From NCBI GenBank assembly GCA_910579185.1, contig CAJTTG010000001.1, positions 186,001 through 250,000 on the forward strand: DNA of 64,000 bases. The letters run 5' to 3'. The DNA is from an uncultured Muribaculaceae bacterium (GTDB taxonomy: Bacteria; Bacteroidota; Bacteroidia; Bacteroidales; Muribaculaceae). A model generated the notes under the pieces. That model was not told where the DNA came from and did no database searches. It was given only the letters and a program-made list of their open reading frames with translations. Both the position numbers and the translations under genes were made by a program. This document shows positions 51,027-59,772 of this stretch, in pieces (the first letter of the stretch is position 1; each line of letters begins with the position of its first letter).

Positions 51027-51773
51027 TTACATGTTCATGCCGCCATCTACCTGAATGACCTGTCCGCTGACATAGCTTGACATATCTGAAGCAAGGAATG
51101 TTGCGACATTGGCGATATCTTCAACCTGACCACCGCGACGCAATGGAATCTTTGAAACCCATTCTTTGCGTACATCGTCGGGGAGTGCGGCAGTCATTGC
51201 GGTTTCGATGAAGCCGGGTGCAATGGCGTTGGCGCGGATGTTGCGTGATCCGACCTCCTGGGCGATACTCTTAGCCAATGCAATCAGGCCGGCCTTGGAT
51301 GCGGCATAGTTGCTCTGACCGGCGTTGCCGTGAACACCGACTACGGATGCCATGTTGATTATGCTGCCTGAGCGCTGACGAAGCATGATCGGCAGAACGG
51401 CATTGATGAAATTGAACGCGCTCTTGAGGTTTACGTTGATCACTGCATCCCACTGTGCTTCTGTCATTCGCATCATGAGGCCGTCTTTTGTGATTCCGGC
51501 GTTGTTTACGAGGATGTCTATTGTGCCGAAATCAGCCTTGACCTGATCAACAACTTCTTTTGTCTGATTGAAATCGGCTGCATTTGATGCATAGCCTTTT
51601 GCTTTTACTCCAAGTGCCTCAATCTCAGCTTCGGTCTGCTTCCCGTTTTCGTCAATTACGAGGTCTGTGAATGCAATATTCGCGCCCTCTGCGGCGAATT
51701 TAAGAGCGATTGCTTTGCCGATGCCACGGGCTGCACCTGTAATAAGGGCGGTTTTCCCTTCAAGTAATTTCAT
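51027..51773 (-). CDS. fabG: 3-oxoacyl-[acyl-carrier-protein] reductase
   Basis: NADPH-dependent reductase of fatty-acid elongation. 248 residues, short-chain dehydrogenase fold: cofactor loop ITGAARGIGKAIA, NNAGITKDGL, catalytic Ser in MASVVG and YAASKAG with Tyr and Lys. C-terminal AIAPGFIETAMT and VIQVDGGMNM complete the FabG pattern. It overlaps the upstream TetR gene by 4 bases, so the regulator and the reductase are co-translated. Confidence 0.93.
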   Translation of the reverse strand: MKLLEGKTALITGAARGIGKAIALKFAAEGANIAFTDLVIDENGKQTEAEIEALGVKAKGYASNAADFNQTKEVVDQVKADFGTIDILVNNAGITKDGLMMRMTEAQWDAVINVNLKSAFNFINAVLPIMLRQRSGSIINMASVVGVHGNAGQSNYAASKAGLIALAKSIAQEVGSRNIRANAIAPGFIETAMTAALPDDVRKEWVSKIPLRRGGQVEDIANVATFLASDMSSYVSGQVIQVDGGMNM

Positions 51774-52399
51774 GATTCTAATTTTATAGTTGGTTTTCCG
51801 TTAATAAACATGTTGGACACACCATGGGTCACGAACTCCACAATGGAATCACAAATGACCTTCAAGTCATTATCTGACTCGGGTGTGGAGTGCAGACTCA
51901 TATTGTCAGTAGTCGCGTATATCATTGACATAAGGGTAGGGAGCTTGTCCGCTTGATCGCGATCAAAGGCTCCGGCGACAACGCCCTTCATAAGCAAAGT
52001 CCGGAATAATTCCTGTTCTTTCTTTCTGGCTGCTTCAAAGATTCGCTCATATCGTTTTGAGTCACGGTTGAACAAGGATTTATATCGGTCGTGCATCGTT
52101 TTGGGGTGTGGCGTTGCATCTTTCACAACATCAAAACGCTCGTGGAGGTATGTTCTGAGCCTGTCGGGGTAAGGCATGTCGAGGTCCACAATATCCTTCA
52201 GCCGGTCAATGATTACATTGCTCTGGCTCTCCACAACGGCGTTATAGATCTCTTTCTTGCTTTTAAAATAAGTATAAATGGTTCGCCGGCCTTTCTCAGA
52301 GGCGGCCGCGATATCGTTCATTGTGGTGTTTTCAACGCCCTTGTTATAGAACAGCTGACGTGCAACCTCAATTAATTTATCACGAGTTTTACTTACCAT
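51770..52399 (-). CDS. TetR family transcriptional regulator
   Basis: 209 residues. The N-terminal TetR helix-turn-helix is plain: LIEVARQLFYNKGVENTTMNDIAAASEKGRRTIYTYFKSKKE. The C-terminal ligand domain is diverged. It is encoded directly before fabG with a 4-base overlap, so it likely controls this unit and perhaps other lipid genes, like FabR-type regulators, though its ligand is unknown. Confidence 0.92.
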   Translation of the reverse strand: MVSKTRDKLIEVARQLFYNKGVENTTMNDIAAASEKGRRTIYTYFKSKKEIYNAVVESQSNVIIDRLKDIVDLDMPYPDRLRTYLHERFDVVKDATPHPKTMHDRYKSLFNRDSKRYERIFEAARKKEQELFRTLLMKGVVAGAFDRDQADKLPTLMSMIYATTDNMSLHSTPESDNDLKVICDSIVEFVTHGVSNMFINGKPTIKLES

Positions 52400-52541
52400 T
52401 TAACTATTTTATCATTTGTGATTGTTTCAAGCTGCGAAATTACCAAATTTTTATTTAATATCGTAAAATCACATTAAAAAATCCCCCTGATCCTATAAGA
52501 TTTAGTAACTTCGTAAAGCAAAAAACACGATTTCGGTTATT

Positions 52542-53906
52542 ATGTCACCACTCAAATTCTACATATCGTTACTGACCATCATAATAGCATCTGCACTCTC
52601 TGCATCATCGCAGATGCTGACAAAATACGCATCTTCCGTTGAGGGTATTGATGCTGATCAAATTTCTGTTTATATCGAGGATCTCCGGACAGGAGATGTT
52701 GTTCTTGATGTAAATGGTGAGATTCCGATGACCCCGGCAAGTGTCACAAAACTATTCACTGCTGCTACTGTATTCCAGACGCAGGATCTGAGCAAATGTT
52801 TCGAAACCAAGGTGTATCTAAATGGCAAGACCGAATCCGGTAGACTCCAGGGTGATATCTTGATTGTGTCAACCGGTGACCCCACGTTTGGTTCATCCTA
52901 TTTCCCGGATAAGAGATATGTGGCTGACAGCATTGCTGCAGCCATACGTAAATGTGGGATAACGGGTATTGACGGCGAAATAAAGATTGAGTCGCCTCAA
53001 TGGTTGGAAGAGCCAGTCCCTGATGGCTGGAAAGAATCTGATGTGTCAAGGCCTTACGGAACTGGATATCATTCGTTCAATTACCGGGACAATAGGGTCT
53101 CTATGCGTTTTTCTCGCAATGGAAGCTATGTTTTCACTCCGGCTACTCCTGGCCTGACGGCAAAAAAATCGACAGGTAAGGGTGGAGAATCAGTCTGGCG
53201 TACAAAAGGATCTAATGTTTACAATGTCAACCACTCCGCAAAAAAAGATCTCATCACCGACGTAGCGAATCCGCTCCCTGAGGCGACTTTCAAAGAGGCA
53301 TTGAGGGTGTCCTTGAAGAATGCTGGAATTGATGTTGAGGGTAGAAAAACAAAACATAGTTCCAAGAAAAGTCTGGTGTATACACATTTATCCCCAACCA
53401 TATACGAGATCCTAAAAAGTTTGGTACTGAGATCTGATAATCAGATGGCGGAGGCGATGCTTCGTTATGCATTTCCGGGAATGTCCAGAATAGACGCTGT
53501 GGAAAAAGAGATGGATCTTTGGAAGCAGCTTGGCATTGATACGAATGAGATGTCATTGGAGGATGGAAGTGGGCTGTCCCGAAATGACAGACTGACCGCT
53601 TACAATCTTGCGGATATGCTGGCCTGGATGGCGGTGAATGATCCAAAATTCATGGATTTTGTCAGATTGTTGCCATCAGCAGGAGAAACGGGGACATTGA
53701 AGTCGTTTTTGAAATCATCTCCGCTCCATGGGAAAATAGTGGCAAAGACGGGAAGTCTCAACGGGGTGCAATGTTATGCCGGATACGCAATTGATGCGAT
53801 AGGTGTGCCAACCCATGTTGTTGTCATTATGGTAAACGGATTCAAAGGTGCTCGCTCGGATTTAAAATCAACACTTCAGCAATTGCTTATTGAAAAAATT
53901 CGTTAA
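52542..53906 (+). CDS. dacB: D-alanyl-D-alanine carboxypeptidase/endopeptidase (PBP4, DacB)
   Basis: Class C low-molecular-weight PBP that trims or cleaves peptide crosslinks of peptidoglycan in the periplasm. 454 residues with a signal peptide (about 1-23). Active-site motif SVTK with Ser67 and Lys70, second motif SDN in LVLRSDNQMAEAML, third motif KTG in VAKTGSLNGV. The inserted domain between the first two motifs is present. A near-consensus -7 box TAACTTCG is at 52506-52513. Divergent from the TetR gene. Confidence 0.94.
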   Translation: MSPLKFYISLLTIIIASALSASSQMLTKYASSVEGIDADQISVYIEDLRTGDVVLDVNGEIPMTPASVTKLFTAATVFQTQDLSKCFETKVYLNGKTESGRLQGDILIVSTGDPTFGSSYFPDKRYVADSIAAAIRKCGITGIDGEIKIESPQWLEEPVPDGWKESDVSRPYGTGYHSFNYRDNRVSMRFSRNGSYVFTPATPGLTAKKSTGKGGESVWRTKGSNVYNVNHSAKKDLITDVANPLPEATFKEALRVSLKNAGIDVEGRKTKHSSKKSLVYTHLSPTIYEILKSLVLRSDNQMAEAMLRYAFPGMSRIDAVEKEMDLWKQLGIDTNEMSLEDGSGLSRNDRLTAYNLADMLAWMAVNDPKFMDFVRLLPSAGETGTLKSFLKSSPLHGKIVAKTGSLNGVQCYAGYAIDAIGVPTHVVVIMVNGFKGARSDLKSTLQQLLIEKIR

Positions 53907-53911
53907 CTTTG
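53883..53911 (+). promoter_or_regulatory. promoter before the gene at 53954
   Basis: TTG (53883-53885), 18 bases, TAACTTTG (53904-53911), partly inside the end of dacB. Expected start of transcription near 53918, 36 bases before ATG 53954; the upstream GTG at 53909 lies in the -7 box, which supports the later start. Confidence 0.5.
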
Positions 53912-53953
53912 TGGATGCATACATTCGAATATAAAAAATTTAACCAGTATATA

Positions 53954-54538
53954 ATGTCTACGGATCCGAAACAATTGATGGACAGATGCCTTGAGATCGA
54001 AGGCCTGCTTGCATTGCTTATTCAACGGGGTGATAAAGTCCCCGATCATTTATATCAGCTTCTGAATGAAAAGGCGGAATCTTTGGCCAAAGGTGTAGCT
54101 GACCTTGGTGTGCCGTATGCCCGGCCGGAACTTGCTGCAGCTGATGAAGCTATATCAGAATCTGTTATCTATGAAGAAGATGCTGACGCGGATATATCTG
54201 AAGGCGATGTGGCAGAAAGTGACCTGACGGCTTCTGACGAATCCGACCCTGAAATTGTAAAATCAGAGGAAGTCTCTGAGCCAAAGGTTGAAACGCAGAC
54301 GGAAGTGAAAAACATCAATGATCATCAACCTGTCAGATTGTCGCTTAACGATAAATTTCGGTTCCGCCGTGAGCTATTCAATTTCAGTGATGAAGAGATG
54401 GAGGAAACGCTCGATGTAATTTCCAATATGAGTTCCGGTGATGAAATTGACGAATATCTGTTCAATGATCTTTGCTGGGATCAGGAAAATGAGGTCGTCA
54501 GAGACTTTATGTCTATAGTAAAAGCACGTTTTCAATAA
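53954..54538 (+). CDS. acidic protein of unknown function
   Basis: 194 residues from ATG 53954 (MSTDPKQLMDRCLEIEGLLALL). Three parts: an N-terminal helical segment (about 1-60) that looks like a folded interaction domain, an acidic linker (about 65-130), and a conserved-looking C-terminal part with LNDKFRFRRELFNFSDEEMEETLDVI and DEYLFNDLCWDQENEVVRDF. Family not recognised. No signal peptide or membrane helix. It sits between dacB and rsmI on the same strand, with its own promoter. Confidence 0.72.
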   Translation: MSTDPKQLMDRCLEIEGLLALLIQRGDKVPDHLYQLLNEKAESLAKGVADLGVPYARPELAAADEAISESVIYEEDADADISEGDVAESDLTASDESDPEIVKSEEVSEPKVETQTEVKNINDHQPVRLSLNDKFRFRRELFNFSDEEMEETLDVISNMSSGDEIDEYLFNDLCWDQENEVVRDFMSIVKARFQ

Positions 54539-54561
54539 GATAGACCATTTGTTATAGTATA

Positions 54562-55290
54562 ATGTCCGGAAAGCTATTCATTGTGCCTACGCCGGTAGGT
54601 AATCTTGAAGATATGTCGCCACGCGCCATATCAACGCTTAAGGCGGTGGATCTGATACTCGCGGAAGACACTCGTACGAGTTCTGTGTTGCTTCGTCACT
54701 TCGGGATTTCAACGCCACTGGCAAGCCATCATAAGTTTAATGAGCATGAATCATCGCAGTCTGTTGTCGATCAATTGGTTGCCGGTATGAATATTGCATT
54801 GATCAGCGATGCCGGCACACCGGGAATCAGCGATCCGGGCTTTCTTCTGTCGAGAGAATGTCGCCGTAACCAGATTACAGTCGAAACGCTACCTGGCCCT
54901 ACGGCCTTTGTTCCGGCTCTTGTCAATTCCGGTCTTCCTTGTGACAGGTTCAGGTTTGAGGGTTTTCTGCCCCCTAAGAAAGGTCGGCAATCGCGTATTC
55001 AAAGTATCGCTGAAGATCCGATGACAACCGTAATTTATGAATCGCCTTTGCGTCTGGTTAAAACCCTTGAGCAGCTGTCGGAAGCGTGTGGCCCGGATAG
55101 GGGGGCATCGGTGTCGCGTGAAATATCAAAACTCCACGATACAACAGTTCGTGGTACCATCTCTGAATTAATTGAACACTTTAAACAGAACAATCCGAAG
55201 GGGGAGATCGTTATAATTGTCGCAGGTAAAGAAGAAGAAAAATCTGCACATAAGAATAAGTACAAAAATATTAACGATGATGATCTCTGA
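54562..55290 (+). CDS. rsmI: 16S rRNA (cytidine 1402-2'-O)-methyltransferase RsmI
   Basis: Methylates the ribose of C1402 in the decoding centre. 242 residues, tetrapyrrole-methylase fold: LFIVPTPVGNLEDMSPRA, ILAEDTRTSSVLLRHFGI, ALISDAGTPGISDPGF and GPTAFVPALVNSGLPCDRFRFEGFLP are all typical RsmI blocks. Starts 23 bases after the acidic protein gene, so probably one transcript. Confidence 0.95.
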   Translation: MSGKLFIVPTPVGNLEDMSPRAISTLKAVDLILAEDTRTSSVLLRHFGISTPLASHHKFNEHESSQSVVDQLVAGMNIALISDAGTPGISDPGFLLSRECRRNQITVETLPGPTAFVPALVNSGLPCDRFRFEGFLPPKKGRQSRIQSIAEDPMTTVIYESPLRLVKTLEQLSEACGPDRGASVSREISKLHDTTVRGTISELIEHFKQNNPKGEIVIIVAGKEEEKSAHKNKYKNINDDDL

Positions 55291-55314
55291 TCATCCAACC
55301 ACAAAATCACGATT

Positions 55315-56187
55315 ATGAACCTGAAAGTTGCTTCATTTATGGCATGTGCCGCCGTGACATTAGCATCATGCGGCAGTAAATATTCATCCGATGCCTCCGG
55401 ATCAGATTCCACAGCCAATGCTATTGATCCGGCAATACAACAAGCCCTTAACGAGAAAGATAGCCTCATAGCGTTGTTTAATGATATATCCGGTGATATG
55501 ATCCAGCTCCGTCAGATGGAGTCGATTATAGTCGTGCCTGGGAAAATGCAATCAGAGGAAGCGTCTGCGCCAAGTCTGCGCGATGATATTCGAGCCATTC
55601 AGCTCGCTCTTCAGGAACGCAGAGAACGTCTTGCCGAGCTTGAAAAGAAGCTTGCATCGCAGAGTGGTCAAAACGGACAGCTCCAGCAGATGATCTCGAA
55701 CCTCAAAGCTCAGATCAATCAGAATGAGGAGACCATAAATTCGCTGACGCAGCAGTTGTCCGAGGCGAAGACTACAATTGCCGGACTGAACAATGCGGTA
55801 GACTCGCTAAACACCTCTGTAGCGACTGTTACAGCGGAACGTGATAATGAGCAGCAGAGAAACCAGACTCTGACCAATGACCTTAACCGATGCTATTATG
55901 CTATCGGGAGTGGCAAGGAGCTGAAAGCCCACAAGATTATTGAGACCGGATTCCTCCGCAAGACGAAGATCATGCAGGGCGATTATGAGATGTCTTATTT
56001 CACATCCGCCGATAAACGTAGTCTTACCAGTATACCGCTCTATAGTAAAAAGGCAAGCGTGAAAACGAATCAGCCTAAGGATTCATATACAATTGTTACC
56101 GACGCAACCGGCAATAAAGTACTCAACATAACCAATCCGCAGAGATTCTGGAATGCGTCAAACTTCCTTGTTGTACAGACGGATTGA
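55315..56187 (+). CDS. coiled-coil lipoprotein, Cbp1-like
   Basis: 290 residues. Lipobox LASC at Cys19, so a surface or periplasmic lipoprotein. A long coiled coil follows (about 75-190; heptads of Leu, Glu and Gln), then a conserved globular end with CYYAIGSGKELKAHKIIETG, KIMQGDYEMSYFTSADKRSL and a final FWNASNFLVVQTD. From memory this layout resembles the Bacteroides Cbp1 collagen-binding lipoprotein group; I am not sure of the match and binding cannot be read from sequence. Single gene with a strong terminator. Confidence 0.75.
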   Translation: MNLKVASFMACAAVTLASCGSKYSSDASGSDSTANAIDPAIQQALNEKDSLIALFNDISGDMIQLRQMESIIVVPGKMQSEEASAPSLRDDIRAIQLALQERRERLAELEKKLASQSGQNGQLQQMISNLKAQINQNEETINSLTQQLSEAKTTIAGLNNAVDSLNTSVATVTAERDNEQQRNQTLTNDLNRCYYAIGSGKELKAHKIIETGFLRKTKIMQGDYEMSYFTSADKRSLTSIPLYSKKASVKTNQPKDSYTIVTDATGNKVLNITNPQRFWNASNFLVVQTD

Positions 56188-56223
56188 TGAAGATAATCAT
56201 ATCCTATATTTTAACTTATATTT

Positions 56224-56261
56224 CAGGCAGGCTTTGTTGATTAAGGCTTGCCTGATTTTTT
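56224..56261 (+). terminator. terminator after the coiled-coil lipoprotein gene
   Basis: CAGGCAGGC pairs with GCTTGCCTG (one G-U) around a 13-base loop region, followed by ATTTTTT. 37 bases after the stop codon. Confidence 0.8.
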
Positions 56262-56339
56262 CGATTCATTATTTTGCGGAGGTTGATTATTTTAGATGCA
56301 ATTTGCGCAGAAAAGCACGGTAAAGCCAAAAAAAAAGAG

Positions 56340-56347
56340 TATCTTTG
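56340..56347 (+). promoter_or_regulatory. -7 box of ftsY
   Basis: TATCTTTG, a full TAnnTTTG match, 28 bases before the ftsY start codon. No TTTG at the standard distance. Confidence 0.4.
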
Positions 56348-56374
56348 CAAGCTAATTAGAAAGAATATATATCC

Positions 56375-57337
56375 ATGGGATTTTTTAAATTTTTCTCTAA
56401 AGAAAAGAAAGCAACTCTGGACAAGGGCCTTGAGCGGACCAAGACCGGAATATTCGATAAAATATCGCGTGCACTCGCCGGAAAAAAAGAAATTGACGAT
56501 GATTTCCTTGACAACCTCGAGGAAATTTTCATCACATCTGACGTTGGGGTCGATACGACTCTGAAAATTATTGAGCGCCTACAGAATCGTGCAAAACGAG
56601 ACAAATATTTGAACTCGTCGGAGCTAAACAAATGGCTTGTAGAGGAGGTCACCAATCTGCTGTCGGAAAATAATAATGGCGATGAAGCTGCGGATGATTT
56701 TTCGATACCGTCGGATCATCATCCCCATGTGATTATGGTTGTCGGCGTTAACGGTGTAGGGAAGACCACGACTATCGGGAAACTCGCTATGCAGTTCAAG
56801 AATAGCGGCAAGAAGGTTATGCTTGGAGCCGCTGATACATTCAGGGCGGCGGCGGTTGAGCAGCTCGATATCTGGGGGCAGAGAGCCGGAGTTCCTGTGG
56901 TTAAACAGAAATTAGGAGCTGATCCAGCCTCGGTTGCATTTGATACCCTTCAGAGTGCGAAGGCCAATGATGTTGATGTCGTTCTTATTGATACCGCCGG
57001 TCGACTTCATAACAAAAAGGGCCTGATGGACGAGTTGACAAAGATAAAAAATGTCATGAAAAAAATAGTCCCCGACGCACCTCACGAAGTTTTGCTTGTC
57101 CTTGACGGAAGTACCGGCCAAAATGCTTTCGAGCAGGCACGGCAGTTTGTCGCTGCAACGCAGGTTAGCCAGCTGGCCATCACAAAGCTCGATGGAACGG
57201 CAAAGGGTGGCGTGGTTATCGGCATAAGCGATCAATTCAAAATTCCCGTGAAATATATCGGGCTTGGAGAGGGTATCAATGACTTGCAAGTATTCAATAA
57301 GCAGGAATTCGTGGAATCGCTTTTCAGCCAAAGATAA
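56375..57337 (+). CDS. ftsY: signal recognition particle receptor FtsY
   Basis: GTPase that receives SRP with nascent membrane proteins at the inner membrane. 320 residues: a short charged N-terminus without the long acidic A-domain of E. coli, the helical N domain (about 20-95), and the G domain with P-loop GVNGVGKT (124-131), DTFRAAAVEQL, DTAGR and TKLDGTAKGG. The final GEGINDLQVFNKQEFVESLF is the family end. It shares one base with the next gene (TAATG). Confidence 0.96.
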   Translation: MGFFKFFSKEKKATLDKGLERTKTGIFDKISRALAGKKEIDDDFLDNLEEIFITSDVGVDTTLKIIERLQNRAKRDKYLNSSELNKWLVEEVTNLLSENNNGDEAADDFSIPSDHHPHVIMVVGVNGVGKTTTIGKLAMQFKNSGKKVMLGAADTFRAAAVEQLDIWGQRAGVPVVKQKLGADPASVAFDTLQSAKANDVDVVLIDTAGRLHNKKGLMDELTKIKNVMKKIVPDAPHEVLLVLDGSTGQNAFEQARQFVAATQVSQLAITKLDGTAKGGVVIGISDQFKIPVKYIGLGEGINDLQVFNKQEFVESLFSQR

Positions 57338-58638
57338 TGAGGCAAAGAATCGTAAATGTTATTTCTCTCGGGTGCTCAAAGAATCTGATTGATTCGGAGC
57401 GTCTGATGAAAATGTTGGAAACATCCGGATTCAAACTGGTTCATAACGCATCATATGATTGTGATGCGGATATAACGGTCATAAATACCTGTGGCTTTAT
57501 TGGAGATGCAAAAGAGGAATCGGTAAACACGATACTTGAGGCGGTGGAAGCCAAGAAGCAAGGGTTGACAAAGACCGTATGCGTGATGGGATGTCTGTCA
57601 CAGCGATACAACGACGAGCTCACAACTGAAATACCGGAAATCGACCATGTGTATGGTAAGACTGATTGGCCGCGGCTTGTTGGAGTTCTGGCCAAAGATA
57701 ATCCGGCCGTCGCTACATTTGATCGCATACTCACCACTCCGTCACATCATGCTTATCTGAAGGTGTCAGAGGGGTGTAACCGCTTCTGTGCTTTCTGTGC
57801 AATACCTCTGATCACCGGTCGACACAAATCGCGTCCGGAGGAAGAAATAGTTGATGAGGTCAAGACTCTGGTGGGCCGTGGGGTTAAAGAGTTCAATATC
57901 ATAGCTCAGGATCTGAGCAGCTATGGATTGGATCTTTATGGAACACATCGCATTGCTAATATTGTAGATAAAATCGCTGATGTGGAAGGTGTTGAGTGGA
58001 TTCGACTGCATTATGCCTATCCATCGGATTTCCCTATGGATCTTCTTGACGTGATGGCAAGGCGTAAAAACGTGTGTAAATACCTCGATATCGCATTGCA
58101 GCATATATCAGACAAGGTGCTCACCAATATGCGCCGTCATATCAACGGAGAAGAGACTCGGCAATTGTTGCAGAGAATCCGCGAGAAAGTGCCCGGAATC
58201 CATATCCGAACCACTTTAATGGTGGGATTCCCCGGAGAGACAGAGACAGAATTCAATGAGTTGCTCGATTTTGTGAAAGAACAGAAGTTTGAACGTATGG
58301 GCGCTTTTGCATATTGTGAGGAAGACGACACATACGCTGCCGTTCATTATGAGGACTCTGTTGAACAAGCGGAAAAACAGCGAAGGCTTGATGCGGTTAT
58401 GGCTGTTCAGGAAGAGATTTCGCTTCAGCATCAGGAGGAAAAGGTTGGAAAGACAATCAGAGTGATCATAGATCGCGAGGATCCGGATTACTATATTGGC
58501 CGAACTGAGTTTGACTCTCCTGAAGTTGACCCCGAAGTATTGATTACTAAAGAAAAAGAATTAGAGATTGGCAGTTTTTATGATGTGAGAATATCGGAAG
58601 CATTGCCATTTGAACTTATCGCAACAACCGTTGAATAA
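57337..58638 (+). CDS. rimO: ribosomal protein S12 methylthiotransferase RimO
   Basis: Radical-SAM enzyme that adds a methylthio group to an Asp of ribosomal protein S12. 433 residues. N-terminal UPF0004 domain with three cluster Cys (13, 52, 86), radical-SAM motif CNRFCAFC (Cys147, 151, 154), C-terminal TRAM domain (about 370-433). SLGCSKNLIDSERL distinguishes RimO from the tRNA enzyme MiaB. Coupled to ftsY and followed 4 bases later by menF. Confidence 0.95.
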   Translation: MRQRIVNVISLGCSKNLIDSERLMKMLETSGFKLVHNASYDCDADITVINTCGFIGDAKEESVNTILEAVEAKKQGLTKTVCVMGCLSQRYNDELTTEIPEIDHVYGKTDWPRLVGVLAKDNPAVATFDRILTTPSHHAYLKVSEGCNRFCAFCAIPLITGRHKSRPEEEIVDEVKTLVGRGVKEFNIIAQDLSSYGLDLYGTHRIANIVDKIADVEGVEWIRLHYAYPSDFPMDLLDVMARRKNVCKYLDIALQHISDKVLTNMRRHINGEETRQLLQRIREKVPGIHIRTTLMVGFPGETETEFNELLDFVKEQKFERMGAFAYCEEDDTYAAVHYEDSVEQAEKQRRLDAVMAVQEEISLQHQEEKVGKTIRVIIDREDPDYYIGRTEFDSPEVDPEVLITKEKELEIGSFYDVRISEALPFELIATTVE

Positions 58639-58642
58639 AAAA

Positions 58643-59752
58643 ATGACATCTAAGTCGGTACAGATCTACAAAGTTGCAAAGGAATGCCTGACACGTAATA
58701 TTCCATTTGCAGTTTGTTGCATGCCTGGTGATGATCCGGATGCTGATTGCAGGTTGTATGCAGAGGCATTGTCAGTAGATCTAAGCATAGATCCATCTTG
58801 TTTTGACTCGTTCCCCGGTTTTGTATTCAATTACTTCGGATTGGATAATAAGATCAAGGCTTTTGGTCTCAGAGAGGTTGACGATATAAACCAGTTTAGC
58901 GAGTTTGTGGCATCCTGTCATGACAATAAGGAAACTGATGCGCAAATCATGCCTCAATACAGGACATCCACAGATCGTGATGAATACATTCATGGGCTCA
59001 ATGGCGTGATCCAAGATCTTAAATCAGATGCTGAGAAAACTGTTATTTCCAGGATACTGAATGTGAAATCCGAGAAAGATCCGATTGATGTGGCGCGGAC
59101 GTATTTTGATATACACCCTGCATGTTTCAGGTATGTCATGTTCACGCCGGAGACCGGTATATGGCTGGCTTCCACTCCGGAACTGTTGGTTGACTACGAT
59201 AAACAAAGCAAGATCCTGCATACAATGTCACTTGCCGGAACCAGAAATTATGATGAGTCAGGAGAATGGGATCAGAAAAATATATTAGAACATAATATTG
59301 TAACAGACTATATATGCGATATTTTGTCGGGACTTGGAATGAAAGTTGAGATCCCGGTTCAGACAACGGTATCGTTCAAGAATATCGAGCATCTATGTCA
59401 TAAAATTACAGCCTATGGCGAGATTCAGTTGTCTGAATTGTTGCCGCATTTATCTCCGACGCCGGCACTCTGCGGATGGCCACGGGAGCATGCCTACAAA
59501 CAAATTATCGCCTCAGAACGCCATGAGAGAAGATGCTATGGCGGTTTCATCGGAGTAAATTCTCCGGAAGGAGCGCGATTATTTGTTAATCTCAGGTGTG
59601 CTTATGCTGAGCCGGAACCTGCGGAGTCGTCGTATCGATACACTTTGTTTGGCGGCGGAGGTATAACCCGTCATTCTGATCCGGATCTTGAGTGGACAGA
59701 AACGGAAAATAAGATGAAATCACTGTATAATATTATTAAAAGCAATAATTAA
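58643..59752 (+). CDS. menF: isochorismate synthase (chorismate-binding family)
   Basis: Converts chorismate to isochorismate, the entry to menaquinone. 369 residues from ATG 58643, 4 bases after rimO; an upstream in-frame start would overlap rimO by 29 bases. Conserved chorismate-binding blocks: WLASTPELLV, LAGTR, IEHLCHKITAYG, SPTPALCGWPREHAY, RRCYGGFIGV, LFVNLRCA and the final LFGGGGITRHSDPDLEWTET with ENKM. In Bacteroidales menF is often followed by menD and other men genes; here an unrelated SGNH gene follows. It could also serve a siderophore pathway, but no such genes are present. Confidence 0.88.
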   Translation: MTSKSVQIYKVAKECLTRNIPFAVCCMPGDDPDADCRLYAEALSVDLSIDPSCFDSFPGFVFNYFGLDNKIKAFGLREVDDINQFSEFVASCHDNKETDAQIMPQYRTSTDRDEYIHGLNGVIQDLKSDAEKTVISRILNVKSEKDPIDVARTYFDIHPACFRYVMFTPETGIWLASTPELLVDYDKQSKILHTMSLAGTRNYDESGEWDQKNILEHNIVTDYICDILSGLGMKVEIPVQTTVSFKNIEHLCHKITAYGEIQLSELLPHLSPTPALCGWPREHAYKQIIASERHERRCYGGFIGVNSPEGARLFVNLRCAYAEPEPAESSYRYTLFGGGGITRHSDPDLEWTETENKMKSLYNIIKSNN

Positions 59753-59772
59753 ATCGTCAAAAATAGCAGATC

